Source of the DNA: Glossina fuscipes
Lineage: Eukaryota > Arthropoda > Insecta > Diptera > Glossinidae
Assembly (NCBI RefSeq): GCF_014805625.2
Contig: NW_023998416.1
Location: 31,869,794-31,933,793 of the forward strand
DNA length: 64,000 bases
Reading direction: 5' to 3'
The notes beneath the pieces were generated by a model. That model was not told where the DNA came from and did no database searches. It saw only the letters and a list, made by a program, of their open reading frames with translations. Below, piece by piece: positions 26,220 through 39,754 of this stretch. The first letter of the stretch is position 1, and each line of letters starts with the position of its first letter. Position numbers and translations under genes: made by a program.

Positions 26220-27300
26220 TGCAGCACACGACAAAAGGATTCTTCAAAACACTCGTTCAATACACTCGTTCCCACTTTAGAAATCGGCAACATACTATTT
26301 ATTGACGGGCCTTTAATTGCTTTTAGCATTTTCCCAGAAAAAGAGTGAGAGGTTACTGCATTCTCTTTGATTTATGTTGAATCTAATGTGTAACGGAATA
26401 GTACTGCAATGTTTTCTAAGCAGCCCTCTTACTCTGTAACTAACAGAAATTAAACTCGCTGAAAAGAGAGTATTTCAATGCTTGAGCACCCTAAAGTCCG
26501 CATTTGAAAATTATGTCATTTAAATTTCAATCCTTTCCTTCGAAGGATTTCGTTAACGTAAATCCTTCTACCTTGTATTGGTTGTTAAAGATGAAACGGA
26601 TTTGATTTCGCATCAAAAGGTCGAGTTAGAAAGTCATTATTGTAAAATTAAAATTGCTCAAGCTTTGCTCCTAACATTACTTGTTTGCAGCTCATACAAA
26701 TTCAATGTCATGTAAAAAACAAACTAAAAAATAAGAACGCAATGAGAACTATATGAAGAGGGTCGTACGTAAGATTGCTATAAAAAATAATAAGGGGGTT
26801 GTGTATAAGAGAGTTTGGCATATATATATATAATAGCATTATAAGTTGGAGAAGGTTTCTCGATTGCTATGCTATCCTTCATGGAACGAGTGCGCTCCAA
26901 ACGATGATTTTATTAATTATTGGAGACATACGTATGGTTAAGTTTAGCGTTTTACTTTCTGTTTGATTGCACATGAAATTAAACATTCATCAGAGATAGT
27001 GAAGTGTTAGTTTACCTTGAGTAATATCACTTTCTTAATATACACCCATCAAGGACTTTCTTAGATTTATTGTATAATCCTAATATTAATAAAAAAAATG
27101 TCCTTTTCAACACAAAAGTTCATATATCGTGGGTAAGTCTGACCTTATTTGATATGGGAAACGCACTTCAGTGTCTGATTGAAAAAAGACGCAACCTAAA
27201 GGGAAACCCCTTGACATGTGTAGGATCTGCGTTCAAGACTTTCATGACTCCGTCTCTTTCGAGTCGTTCAAGACAAAGTGGGTAACCTGCCTAAGCTTGC
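26220..27300. other. Non-coding stretch, no gene seen
   Basis: Short frames only. A short TA array lies near 26819-26833. Confidence 0.5.
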
Positions 27301-27311
27301 CATGCTCCAGA

Positions 27312-27446
27312 TTAAACTTCTCTGCACTAAGTCGCTATCATCTCAGGTTTAACAGCTTTCACGAACGACGTTGGGTTCACCACCGACCTCTTGTCAATGT
27401 TTCGAGACATGGTGAGCATCCCGCTTAAACTTCTCTGCACTAAGTC
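27312..27446 (+). repeat. Exact 22-bp direct repeat, offset 113 bp
   Basis: The same 22 bases, starting TTAAACTTCTCTGCACTAAG, occur at 27312-27333 and 27425-27446. Nearby, CTCAGGTTT (near 27352) and AAACCTGAG (near 27456) are inverted relative to each other. An exact 22-mer this close is not expected by chance, so this is a recent local duplication or part of a structured repeat. Confidence 0.8.
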
Positions 27447-27449
27447 ATC

Positions 27450-30400
27450 CCTATGAAACCTGAGCCGTATCTCATCAAGCATCGTTTTGCTTTTATTGAG
27501 AAAATAGAAAAGAAAGCTGTTCTCTCAAGAGGGCTGAGGAAATACCGACCGTCGTGAATATCTTAAATCTCGTTGGAAACGTTATAACTTGCAATGGGCA
27601 TAATATGGTCAATATGACCCAATAATGTCCTAATCAGACTAAGCCCTACATTAACTTGCAAAAACTTTGCAAATCTGTGCATATGCGCTTGAGATAGTTG
27701 GGACTCCAAGTTAAGTGTAGCTTTCTTAAATATTTTCCTTTACACAGATGAAATAATAAATTTATTGCATTTTCCTCGCTTAGTTAAAGCTATGAATATT
27801 TGAAAATACAAGAGATGCCTTTGCAATATCGATGTTATGTGGTAAAAAGTTAAGATAGTTGAAATACCATAATATTTTTATTTTTATTATTTTTTTTTTA
27901 ATCTGATATGCATATGGTTTTGTTATAATATTAAAATTCCATAAAATTGTGAAACTTTATATTACATTAAAAACTAAATTATAATTTTAGTGAATTTAAT
28001 TGGAATAAATCTAATATTCATTCATATTCCTCTTAAGCTTTCCCTCCACTTACTTGCTTTACTTTGCTGTCTCGAATTATTTGAGAAATACCCGTTACAA
28101 CTAACCGACTTTGTTATTGTTTATGAAATTTCGACTTATGTTTGCATTTAATTATATTTATTAAGATTTTCATATCACATGCTAGAAAAGGAGAAGAGAA
28201 GAGGAAAAGAGAAAAAAATGAAAGAAAAGTGCTTTTGAATTACTCAACAGAAATTCTTTCACTTTTTTCTTTCTTGTGCTGTAGACCAACTGTGTGTGCA
28301 TCATGTTTTTCACTTTGTTTTACAAGAACCTTCTTTTTTAAATTCTTTTATTTTTAAATTCATTACATAAGGGAAGAAAACGGTTTCAAGGTTTTTATTA
28401 TTATTATTTTTTTTTTTTTTTTGAAGCAAGAATTTTTCGTAAATGTGGTGTGACTTTGTCAAGGCGTCTCTGTTTTGAGAGCATTTTGTAGTTGGCCTGT
28501 TTCGCAACTAAAGCATTCATTTTTCTCGTTTTTTGCATAAATACTTATGGAAATAAGAAGCAGTTTGCATCGATCAACGGTTTGTGACGAGCCAGACAAG
28601 CCATCTAATATGCTTAATGTCCAGAAGGGCAAATGAACCTTTCAATTATTGCTTCCTATTTTTTTTCCTTTCAAGTTAAATTCCGATTGTAGAGAGAGGA
28701 ATATCTTCAAAATTGTCAGCACATTGTTTGCTGATGATCTTGGCATTACCAGTTCTCCTAACTTCTCCTTGCTTTATGCCTTTTGCTTCAACAGATTGTG
28801 GTAAATAGATTCCTTTTGTTTATTTTTTTTGTTGTTGTTAAGCTTTTTATACACTTTAGATTCCCTTTTACTCCCACGCAGTCAGTTACTCTATTTTATA
28901 GCATCGATTATTTCTTTAGACGAGTTGTGACGAAATAATAAAGCAAAAGTTGCAGCAAACAATAGTTGTAGGCGTCAAAATGTTCGGTTTAAGTTGAGTA
29001 CAATTTCGTCCTTTCATTTTTTGTTCCAGACGTGAATTGTGCTTTTTTTTTTTAATATTTCTTTTTCCATCCTTCCTTTCTTTGCATTGGTTTCCTTTAT
29101 TCTTTTCCTAATTTTTGGACATGTTTTCGGTGGCAGGTTTATTTTCTGGGTTGCATATATTTTATATAGATTGAGAAGAGAATTAAAGATGTATACATAT
29201 TAGTGAGTATTATTAAGGTCATTTTAAATTGCATTCTGTTGGCTGTAGAACGCCAGCACCAGAGGTCTTGGCAAAGGTTTTTCTTCTTTTTCTTTTAAAT
29301 TTTTGCAGTCTTTTTATTGGCTTTTACTCTTTTTAAGCACATTTTATTAACTTTTATTACAAGCTGTTGTCAACATATTAACACAATATCTTTTGAAATT
29401 TTCTCTCAAATTTTTTCTGCATTTTTTTTTTTTTTTTTTTTTGTGCTAGCAATTTTCTAAGCAATTGATTGATGTTCTTTTAAAGAAACCTCTTCACATT
29501 TAAGGTTGACTTTAATTTTTAATCTTTTGTTTCGTAATCTTTTTTTTGTTGCTTTTGCTTAGTCCCTAAAATCTGTAGTCATTTGCCTTTGGGTGTTATT
29601 GTCTTTTTAAAAAACGAACGTAACTTAATCTAATATTGCAAAGCTTAGATAAAAGAGAATCAGTAAGGAATTTGATTTTACTTAACTTCAAGCACGAAGT
29701 TCAACTTTCACATTACTGATACCTTAGTAAGAAACGTAAACAGGATTAACGAAACGTATTTAAAAAAAAAGACGAAAAATAACAATAAAAAAAAAATGCC
29801 TTAAGTAAAGCTAGCTATTTTTCTCCCTCTCGTTATATACGCGCCAATCTTTCGACACCGTCTCTGTCTCTGTCATTCTTTTTATACAAACTACGGCAAA
29901 AGTATCAAATTTAAACTTGGATAAGTAGTTAAATTATTTGCCTGGAATTTTTTCTTATTTTTTTTCTTTTTTTTTAAACTTAATTCGGTAAAACTTCTCA
30001 TGCCCTGTAGGTAGTTTTATATCAGAAAAAAAAAATCTATTTTAATTTTTCATAAAAAATTGATTCATTTTTTAAGGTAAGTTTCGTATATTAATTCGTA
30101 TCAAGTTAAAACTCAAATACTTGCACAAACGCTGGCTGGCTGCAGATAAAATTTATTTTCTCAATCATCGCCGTCGTTATCATTACCCTCGTCATCATGG
30201 TTTTGAACACTGCCTCTGCCGAATGAATGAAATTTGTAACGTGCAGGCGTCATCTCATTGCATTGCATACCATTTACTCTTATTCCTCGTTTGTAATATC
30301 TTCGTTCTTACCATTACGCATACATACATATACATACAACAAACCAGTTGTTATTCTCTGGCAGATAGTGAGTGATGCGTAAACGCTGTAAACTTTATAT

Positions 30401-32070
30401 ACGGTTTGCAAACACAAATAACTTTTTATGCCGCAATTAAAACGTTTAATTGCACGAATACCCAGGAAAAACCACAGTAAACATTACGTTCTTTTTTCCT
30501 TTTTGTTTTTGTTTGTTTTTTCTTTTCACATTTCCTCTTATTCAGCTTAAGCTACAGTTACCGCTGCCGACGACTGTACGAGGAGGAGATTGATACGACT
30601 GGATAATGAGTTCAGAGATGAAAACAGTAAATGATAAAAACCTGTAACTACTATTAATAGGACACCAAAAAAAAACAACAACAACAAAAACAACAACAAA
30701 AACAACAAAAAATGACACATGCAAAATTAATCAAATTATAGTGGAGATCAAAAAATTAAGAGAATATTAACATAAAATTAAAAGAATCAATATATCGAAT
30801 GAATGATGACGAGATTTAATGGAAAATTTCCATCATTTAAGGGAATAATTTGTTTCATAGATTATGAGCAGTGCGTAATACGGATACTGAAGTTAACCAC
30901 ATCATCGGTCGTTCGAAATCGTTAGATGCAGTTCTCATTTGCGACGAACATCGATTTCGGTTTTTTTTTTTAAAGCAGATGTTGACTTATTTGTACATTA
31001 ATTAGGTTGGTTTATAGCAAATTGTTGTAGATCTTATCGAGGTTTTGCGTTATGACCGCATTCAGTATCGTGTACTTTAGAGTATTTCACTTTCCGTGAA
31101 GTCTATGGATTTCAATGAAAGTTATTGGTATTAGTTATCTGCAGTATCGAGAAATGCATTGTTTTATATATATATTCCAGCTGACTCGTGTACACGTAAT
31201 CCAAACCAAAATTCAGTTCAGTCATGTCAAAAATTTCTTTGACGATCCAATAAAATGTGAAATTTCCTTTTTTAACACGATCGCTATGAATAGCTCTTCA
31301 TATACGTACAACAAACTTGAATAGCTTTCAATCGAAAATATTTCCCTGCGATCACCAACTCTGCTAAGACCTTGTTTCATTGTTTCATTCTATTTCGACA
31401 TAATAAGCGTTAGAAATTTGATGTTGCTTTACTTCCATCCAAAGGAAGGGAATATGCTAATGTTGTCATTCCACTGGTAATCTTCATTATATAAGAAAAT
31501 AATGCTTGTCCTAGGGTTGATGCTTGGCTCCAGAAAAGCCGAGTAGGTAAATGTCGCGACCAGTAAAGCGACGTTTGCGATGTTGCAAATCTTAGTGTGG
31601 GCTGGCCATATTTGGTTGGAACTGGAAAAAGTGCTCTGTAGGTAAAGGTCAGTCACTCACTCCATATTCAGTTTTCTTTTCGTACTCCGTTCTTATCATC
31701 ACTGGGTTGCACACCAAGATTGTTAAGTTAAGCCAGACACAGAGACAGGCGGACGTAGAGTTTTGTAAAATACGTTTTTATTTGTAAAACAAATCCTAAG
31801 TATATTTATGTGTAAATTAGTTGCATATTAAGCTTTAAATAGTAATAATAATATTTTTTGATATCGAACAGAATGTGTTGAGTGTAATGGGGAAGAATTC
31901 ACTAAAATTATTTGATATAAAATAAATTTATGAGCAAAAAAAATTTTTTTACATTTTTATACGTATTTTTGTAACAACGTAAACACAAGGACTTTTAAAT
32001 TAATGTTATTAATATTTATATTATGAAATAATCTGATTGCTTTGAATTATTCAATCAACAAATTAGGTAA
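27450..32070. other. AT-rich non-coding stretch, no gene seen
   Basis: No gene is recognisable. Contents include T-rich tracts near 27868-27900, 28407-28423 and 29419-29443, a purine-rich patch at about 28180-28235, and CAA/A-rich sequence at about 30666-30712 that yields a V/F-rich shadow frame. Confidence 0.5.
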
Positions 32071-32079
32071 TCAATGAAA

Positions 32080-32400
32080 AAAAAAAAGTTCGATTTTATT
32101 TCTGAAGAATTATTTATTTATTAGTTTATTTTTATGGGATACCGATAATCCGTGCAATATACGCGGCGGGAAGAAACAAGTCATAAAAAAGAGATTGGGG
32201 CTGGCCGCAACCCAATCGAATCGGTTAATGTTGTGCTTTTACCTTTGTATCTTACTGTAGCTACGATCAAGTATGCTCTACCGCACTGGAATTTGAACCT
32301 GCGGATGCCGAACTCGAAAATTATTCCTGTCATGAAAAAAGTTCTAACTAAATTGTTTATTACGAAAGGAAGAGTCCTAATTTTGGCGGCTCCCAATACA
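32080..32400 (-). mobile_element. Possible tRNA-derived SINE with AAAT tail
   Basis: On the minus strand, GGTTCAAATTC at 32299-32289 matches an RNA polymerase III B box apart from decay at CpG-type positions, and lies within a tRNA-like setting (GAGTTCGGCATCCGCA before it, CAGTGCGGTAGAG after it). About 160 bases downstream the minus strand ends in an AATAAATAAAT-type tail at 32130-32109 followed by an A-rich run at about 32078-32089. Internal promoter, short length and repeat tail fit a SINE. The A box is not clear. The open frames on both strands here are shadows of it. Confidence 0.45.
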
Positions 32401-32420
32401 CAGACAATGTAAATTCTCAA

Positions 32421-33175
32421 AACTGTTGAGTCTTTCTGGAGTAGAAAACCTCAAGAAAGCAAATTCAAACAAGAAAACTAACAGTTTTTATAATTGTTTT
32501 AGGATCAAGTCCACTAACGGATAAACCTCAATCAAACTGGAGCCATCGACCTGATATATAGCCATTATGTGAAACTTTGAATAATATCTAAAACCATTTG
32601 AAAATTTATACTAAGCAGCATACGTTTCAATCCGCATCCCCGGAGCTTATTCCTTAAAGTGTAATCCTATTTTAGTTGTTATCATTATTGGAATTTTCAA
32701 CTCATTATTTATTCTATTTTGTTATGTTATCTAAGCAATAACGATTGCTCCCCTTTCTTCGCTGTTGCTCTTTCATTTGCCGATGTTATTACCCACAGAG
32801 GGATGTTAGCAGCTTATAAATGAAAAACGAAATTATTATCTGAACACTGGATATACCACAGTTCGTCCTCTTGTCGCTGCAACTATACGATAAATTAACA
32901 GGTTGCCGTGCGTACATTAGACGAATTATTCGTTTGAAATTGTTCAATTTAAATTTATGCATTTTACACACATCCCATCCCAGCTGATCGTTTCACATTC
33001 GTTTAGTATGCAAAACTATTACTTTTTGCTTATGTATCGACAAATATTAGAAATAGCAAACTTTTTTCATCTAACAATTTTTTTTGCAGTGCATTTGCTC
33101 CAATCGAATTCAATTGGAATTAATTAATTCATGCTTCTTTTACCTAACTAAACATCACAACTATCCGAAATTTTT
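32421..33175. other. AT-rich non-coding stretch, no gene seen
   Basis: Only short frames, with nothing assignable. Confidence 0.5.
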
Positions 33176-33180
33176 ATATT

Positions 33181-33410
33181 TTTTTAATGTTAGCAATCAA
33201 TAAGTGGAAGGTCAGAAAGAAGCGGGAAAAGAGAAAAGTGGACAGGAAATGACCGCAGCCACCAACTGCTTGCTCATTACGTCCACGACTTAGTATCAAA
33301 CCGCCCTGAGATTTGAACCCACAAATATTAACTTGGCCGTCGGCAGCCAAAATATAATACGACCATGGCCTGGAAACGCCAATTAGAAAATCCGATACCA
33401 TCGGCAATAA
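33181..33410 (-). mobile_element. Possible tRNA-derived SINE, second copy
   Basis: On the minus strand, a tRNA-like head contains an A-box-like TTGGCGTTTCCAGG (near 33382-33369) and a B-box-like GGGTTCAAATC (33320-33310), separated by about 50 bases as in tRNAs, followed by TCAGGGCGG. The body then carries a pyrimidine-rich segment ending CTTCTTTCTGACCTTCCAC at about 33226-33203 and an A-rich end near 33188-33170. The element at 43.6 kb shares the pyrimidine segment (CTTTCTGACC). The tRNA part is decayed, so this is not a functional tRNA gene. Confidence 0.5.
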
Positions 33411-33419
33411 ATATAGAGA

Positions 33420-36400
33420 AAAAAAACTTTCGCATTTCGATTTTTTCTCTCAACATATATGAAAATTTCATTTGCCTGCATTCGTGAAACATAAAAAATA
33501 AAAAAGCGAATATCAATAACAACTCATGCTAAGCGCGCACGCATATTCATGCACATATCCACACCCATAATAGCATTTTAAGTGAATTGTGAAACGTAAC
33601 ATGCATTTAAATTAGCGAGTAACGCGTAGCTGACACGTTTTTATTTCGTTTTTTCCGACAGCTGTCATTTCTAGCTTAAAGGTAAATAAAAAAAAGGAAA
33701 CAAAAAAAATTATCTAAAAAAAGCAAACAAAAGAACGCAAGAGAAAAAAGAGTGAAACATGAAAACTGTACAACAAAAAAATACAACACTAATCTCACTA
33801 CTTCATTAGAACACAAATAAAGAGGAACGTATACGTACGTGGCAGACACTGTCTAAATGAAGAAACATTAAAAAAAGACAAACAATAACAACAACAACAA
33901 CAACAGCAAAGTGAAGCGGCACCAAAGCACTAAAAAACAGTAAAGAAAAAGCACATAACTTTATTTTTAATTAAGTCCCAACAGGATGGTCGATAAACAA
34001 AACAACAACATCAGCGAAGGCAACAACAAAATGAAATATGAGCCTTTTTATATTGCGTTCATTCATTTGAATGACTGACTGATGGTTCACAGGCGTCCTT
34101 CAACAAGAATATGTATTAAAGTAAAATATTGTTGCATAATATGAGGGCAACTTTGCAAACTGGAGCTACGCATACAACTCTGTGTGAAGCGTACGTTATT
34201 GTTTATTCGCTTTTTTATACATATTTCTGTTGAACATAGCCATTGTTAATTATTTGCCATTCGTTAATTATTATAGTGATTACATTAATTGTCTCCCCCC
34301 CCTCCCCCCCACATTATGATGGAATAATATTTTGCAAGCAGTTGCCTCACACACCAGGAAACGAAAGCCTAATGCTAATCCTTTTCCGCTATACTGCAAT
34401 TAGCTTCTCCTATCTCTCCTGTTGTTGTTGTGACTGCTGAATTTATTTATGCTTGTATAGCCAAGTAGTTATCTCTAATCCCTTCTAATGCCTTTCTTTC
34501 CCTCTGTCAATTTTATTCGAAGCTTTCTCACAAATTTTTACATATGATTCATATATATAGGAAACCGTCAGTCCATAAATTTTGAATACCAAGACCTTGG
34601 AAAGTTTGAAATTGACCGCTTGCTATTTTTTAATAGAACCTGGATCCTACAGCCCAAGTCTGACATACCCCTGCCTGCAAAGATGTATACCATTTCCCTT
34701 AGTAGAGCTCTGCGAATTATGTAAGATTAAGATCTGGATGGACTTGGAAGCCTTCTCCATCGAAATTAGGTTTTATTAGCATTTTTAAAAAATTTTACGT
34801 TGAAGTGTCTCCGCTGGGAATATCCACGGTGGGTCTAGATAAAATCTGATGCACAGACGCTTGGAGACCAAGACTAAAATTAGTATCGCGCATATGCGTT
34901 AGGGCCATGCATTCTCTATCCGAACAGCCTGAATATTCGAACAGATAGGAACCAAATCTTAACTACGATAGGGCTTTTTTTGGATTGTAGCAAAGAAAAA
35001 ACCGTCACAGAGCCGAGCAGATAAGAACTGCGAAAAAAATCAAAAGGCTTATAATGGGAACAAATTTTACTACGCAGCTCAGTGCCGGTCGCTACTCATA
35101 TACCCTTTTGATTATATTGATGATTCCCGGAAAGTAGAATTTGCTCTGTGCATTACGATTCCGCTCAAGGAGAAGAAGGAAAAGAAGAACGAAAGAAATA
35201 TAACATAACCACTAATACAGCTTAGCTATTGAAGTGTAGCAAAAGAAAACAATTAATTATTAAATACGGAGTTAAAAATAGTATAAAACGGATTTGTTTG
35301 CTCATGGAAAGAAATCTTTTACCGCGACCGCCGCTTAATCGCTACGATTACATACCCAATTATCGATAATCGTTTGCCATGACATTCAACATGAAATATC
35401 TGCATTACATTTTATTTCCACGCGATGCAACATAGCTGTAAGTATTTAATTTGCTAGGTGTTAATGGATCGTTTAATTCAAACGAACCGCTTAGATTGTC
35501 TTTAGATACATGGTATGTCCGATGGGTGCAAAAGGTTTTACTTAATTATAAGTTTAGTTAATTAAGAGTTGTTGCGTAATCGTTTTTTAGCCTTCAATAG
35601 CAATATATGCTTCACTCACCTTTCCTATTCACTTCACGCTTCGCTTGTCTTTCTATGGTTATGAAGGAAATTAGTCTCTTAGCCTCTTTCTTTTCAGTTT
35701 ACTTATCGATATTTACAGTTCCTTTTTTCTTAATAACGATTTTACGTACTTTTCACTTTACAAAAACCAAATCTGCTTTACATTCCTTTTTAGTTTAATT
35801 ACAATATGACCAAAAAAAGATTTTCCTTTTTGTGGCTTAAAAATGCTTTGATTGTATGCACAACTTGGTTGTGAGTCTGTTTACGAGAAAATAAAAAAAA
35901 AATAAATAAAAATAAATTTAAATTAGTTTTTACAACATACATACAAATCCCAAGCGTAAAGTAAACCGGAAATGCACGAGCAGAAAAGTTTATTTGGAGC
36001 ACTAGTGGCACTTTAAAGAAAAGCCATCTTTTCTTTTCCATCTAAATACATGCAGAACCAGGAGTAAATGAGATTTGTCAAATACTTATAAAGCACAAAT
36101 GCATGCATGGAGGACCTTACATGTTGTACTCTTGATTGGAAAAAACCATCGATATTGGAATACTTCTTCCATTAAAGGCATTGCGCATAATTTTCTCTGG
36201 TGAAGCGACTTGAAATTGGTTCCTCTTATCTGCCCGGATTAAGTTGACCAAGCTTGTACACGTCTGCTTCGATTCGTTTATCATATAAAGAGCAGTATTT
36301 TGAAGAAACCTGGCTAAACGAGAACAGCTGTCTGTCTGTCTAACAAAAGAAAACGCTACTATAAGCAATTTCAGTCTCAAATACTTCATTTATACCGTAA

Positions 36401-37490
36401 TAAGAATGCCTTCCGAAAGCTACCCTTCTCCCCTTTATAACTTCCTCAACTTCTTGGACTATTACGGAAATGCAAGGAAGCCAGAAGAGCGATATCTGTT
36501 AATGTAATCCTGCCCAGGGCTTGGTTGTCAGTGGTATTTTATCGCAAATGAGCAAAGCCACTTTAAAATTTTTTTTTTTTAAATTTTCTTAAATTCGCCT
36601 AGAGATTATAAATTCATCGCTTCCCCAGAGCCGTTTATGCAAAAATTGTTTTTTTGCGTTATTAACTCTGCTCTTCGACAATGTTATGCCCGATGTTCTG
36701 CTCGTAGATAAGCAAATGTATATATATATTTTTGTGCATGAGTTGTCTTATAATTTATACCATGCTACAATTGTTTTGGTGTCACATACCTGTGTAGCGT
36801 TATACCGGCGCATTATCTTTAAATATTGATTTATTAGAAAACGATAAAAACAAATAAAAGGTGAGTATCAAGTTGTTCGCTTCATACCATTCACAATTTC
36901 TTGCTTCCCCTTTTCTTTTTATTTTATTTTATTTTAAGCTGCATACTACGAATAACATTTAATTGATTCAGATGAGTACTTACAAGAATTTTGTAAATAA
37001 AAATTACAAAAAAGAGAAAATTGTTTTTGTAAATGTTTTAAGAGTTGAAATGCACGAGAACCACAAGCATACAGCAGTGTCAAATTCACAAAGCCCAATG
37101 AACACGAAAAAAAAAAAAAAAATGCATAAATAAATGAAAATTGCATTTTATTTTTTTATTAAAGTTTTGAATATTAATAGCTTTGAGAAAACACGCAAGT
37201 GTTGAAAACACAAACACCAAATCAATTTATAAATATTTTTAACTCCACAAAACAAATGTATTCACGGATATCTATGCTTATTTATATATGCATGCGTATG
37301 ACTTCAAATTTCAATAATTTTTAAACATACATCCATTGACGGCAATCACATCAGTTTGTCAACGCATTTGCAACGCAGGTTTCTCGAAGAGCCGTATTTA
37401 CCATGTTAAAGAAAAATTGGTTAAAATCAGTGTCCAAGCTGCTGCCTAGCTATCTATGAAGAAAAGTTTTAAGAAGAAAAATGACTAATC
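33420..37490. other. AT-rich non-coding stretch, no gene seen
   Basis: No gene is recognisable. A short CAA array lies at about 33886-33906 and a C-run at 34295-34310. The segment 34600-35200 has mixed composition but no assignable frame. A minus-strand frame at 36117-36389 (90 codons) starts with a hydrophobic stretch but has no recognisable domain. Confidence 0.45.
34295..34310. repeat. C-run interrupted by one T
   Basis: Eight C, one T and seven C on the plus strand. The minus strand therefore has two long G-runs. Confidence 0.8.
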
Positions 37491-37499
37491 GAGGACTGC

Positions 37500-37660
37500 A
37501 CGAATTGCATGAGTTGTGGGGCAACCTACTAATTGTCGATGGTGCGAAACTTGCACCCGAACATTTCGCTCAGCTAATTTTTTGACGCTTATGAACCCTT
37601 CGCCCTATACCTCCGATTTGTTATCCTCTGACTATTGCCTTCCCAACTGAAAGAATGAAC
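37500..37660 (+). mobile_element. Decayed mariner-family transposase fragment
   Basis: The plus strand at 37597-37635 encodes PSPYTSDLLSSDY, which agrees at seven of thirteen positions with the mariner block HPPYSPDLAPSDY holding the third catalytic aspartate. About 31 codons upstream, in another frame, DGAKLAPEHFAQ (from 37538) is a plausible decayed form of the DNARPHxAQ block holding the second aspartate. The usual spacing in mariner is 34 residues, so a small deletion and frameshift would explain the difference. No ends or inverted repeats were located. Confidence 0.5.
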
Positions 37661-39750
37661 TACGATTTAAATTTATAAATGCCTAACGAAACAAAAATAC
37701 CTACTAGCGCCTATTAAGTCTGTTTTATTAATGCCTTGGACCAATCGAAAGTACAATTGACTGATATTGAAATACGAAAAATGAAACCCTTCAATTCCGG
37801 CTTAAGGTATTAGCACACATCTCGTTATGACTCATGCTGCAATTCGAAAATTCACGAAAATTAAGATAATTAATCAAAATTTAATCGTTTTGTTCACAGT
37901 TGGCTGAGAAATTTAAACTTTTGTTTCAATTTTTTTCCCTTCTCTCAATTTTACATATATATAAAAAAAATCTATTCAAATATGTACTGTTATTGAAATA
38001 TTTTTGGTCCAGGTTCGAGTAAACACCATGAGGCCGACAAAGGGAGCCTTCACTCAGAAATTCGTAGGATGGCGCGTCATTAAAACAAGTGTATCCTGTA
38101 GATTAAAAGTCGATATGTCTTAACACAATTATTTTGCAGGTTGATGCTAAAAATAAAACTTTCCTTAACTGTCGCTAAACTGATTCTTTTATGGGCTCAA
38201 TTAACTTTGCGTGAAATATCAAACTATTAAGCATCGTAAGGAATTCGAGCTATCAATAAAATCTCTTGGATAGCTTTCTTGATTTGTTATCGAATCTTCC
38301 AGACGATAAGTGAGTGGTAAAAAAAAAACCTTAAAAGGTAGCCAGCTCGAGTCAAACGTGGTAATTTGCATTCAAGCAGTAGCTGATTTATAGCTGTCGA
38401 TGTCTAGGAAACTCGAGCGTAATTTGAATATGTCACTCGTTTTGACGGTGAAAGAGATCCATACTTTTTACCGAAAGATATAAATTTACGACGCGTTACA
38501 GCGACTCGATAACCGACAGCTATAAGCCGGCCATCGACATTATTTATGCGGCTATGTGTTATCTCTTCGAAAGACGTGACTAGTCTTATCTTGAAAATTG
38601 CTTATCATCTTATAAACCTATATGTCCACATGATACATGTGCTTAGAGTACCAAGGTGTATATATAAGTTTTTGTAAGTGATTTTAACGAGATGCCAAAT
38701 ATATGGTGTAAACATTTTATGCTTTCATAAATTTGTTTAAAATACCATAAATATTTTTTTATATATATATTAATTTTCGGCATTTAATTTATTCGGTGTT
38801 AAGTTCTTATTTTTAGTTTTTTAAATCGTCTTTTTTGCGTCCTTTTTTTGGTTCATTTGTCATTTCTGTTTGGTTTGTTTTACAAATAACTATAAATAAA
38901 TAAACACATTTTATTTTTCTATTTTTATATAATATTTATCCAAGCGCGCATACACATGTTTATTTTTATTTAGCTAGCTTGGTTGTCTAAACTCATGCAC
39001 GTAAACCCACATGGACTATAAACCAATTTAGTAGTAAAATAAACTGATATTTTGCAAGAGAAAGTAAAAAATTGAGCAAATTATTTAAGCCTGTGGTGTG
39101 TTTTTAGTTATGGCTATTCTGTGTGTGTGTTTTTTTTTTTTTTTTGTTCTCTGCGTGGTGTCCGATGTACACAAATAAATGCTTTTAAATTAAATTTTTA
39201 ACCTTTGCAAACATCATATAAATGCTGCTAATTTAATCTGAATTGACTGTTATTGTAGCAAACAATGACATTTTAAAATTCAACTAAATATTATTAGGTA
39301 TGTTGCACAACATACACTACATCGATTTAACCAAAGATATATAGTTGCTTGGGTAAAACGTGCAAGTCTTTCTCTAATATGAAATTATTATTTGGGTTTT
39401 TTTTTTGAAAATGGAACGATATCACTACAGCCGGATCCGCACAGCAGTGTTTTTCAGTTGGTTCTGCCTAAGAGCAACTCAACAGAATCTATCATAAACT
39501 ATCCTTATGGATTTGTTATTTATCTCACAGTTTGCGCCTCGTACAATTTAATCATACTATTAACTTGTTGCTTTAAGTGCCATACCTGCTCGATTAAAGT
39601 AACTATCACCCAATACTTATACTCATACTCATACTCATTGTAATCAGCGGATTTGCATGCGTACCTATATGCTAAATTTGGTTCTTCGATCATACGGCCG
39701 CGCGACTTGCCTTACATCTTCGACCAGTTTATACGATTTTAACTAGTTTA
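37661..39750. other. AT-rich non-coding stretch, no gene seen
   Basis: Short frames only. The downstream part of the mariner fragment may continue to about 37800. A T-run lies at about 39130-39145, and a CTCATA hexamer-type tract at about 39616-39640. Confidence 0.5.
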
Positions 39751-39754
39751 GCTA

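Noticed and set aside
32152..32412. Open frames on both strands
   Set aside because: Both overlap the SINE-like element and its tRNA-like head, and neither shows a protein domain.
33301..33400. Functional tRNA gene
   Set aside because: The A and B boxes are decayed and no full cloverleaf with paired acceptor stem could be built, so it is better seen as a SINE head or tRNA pseudogene.
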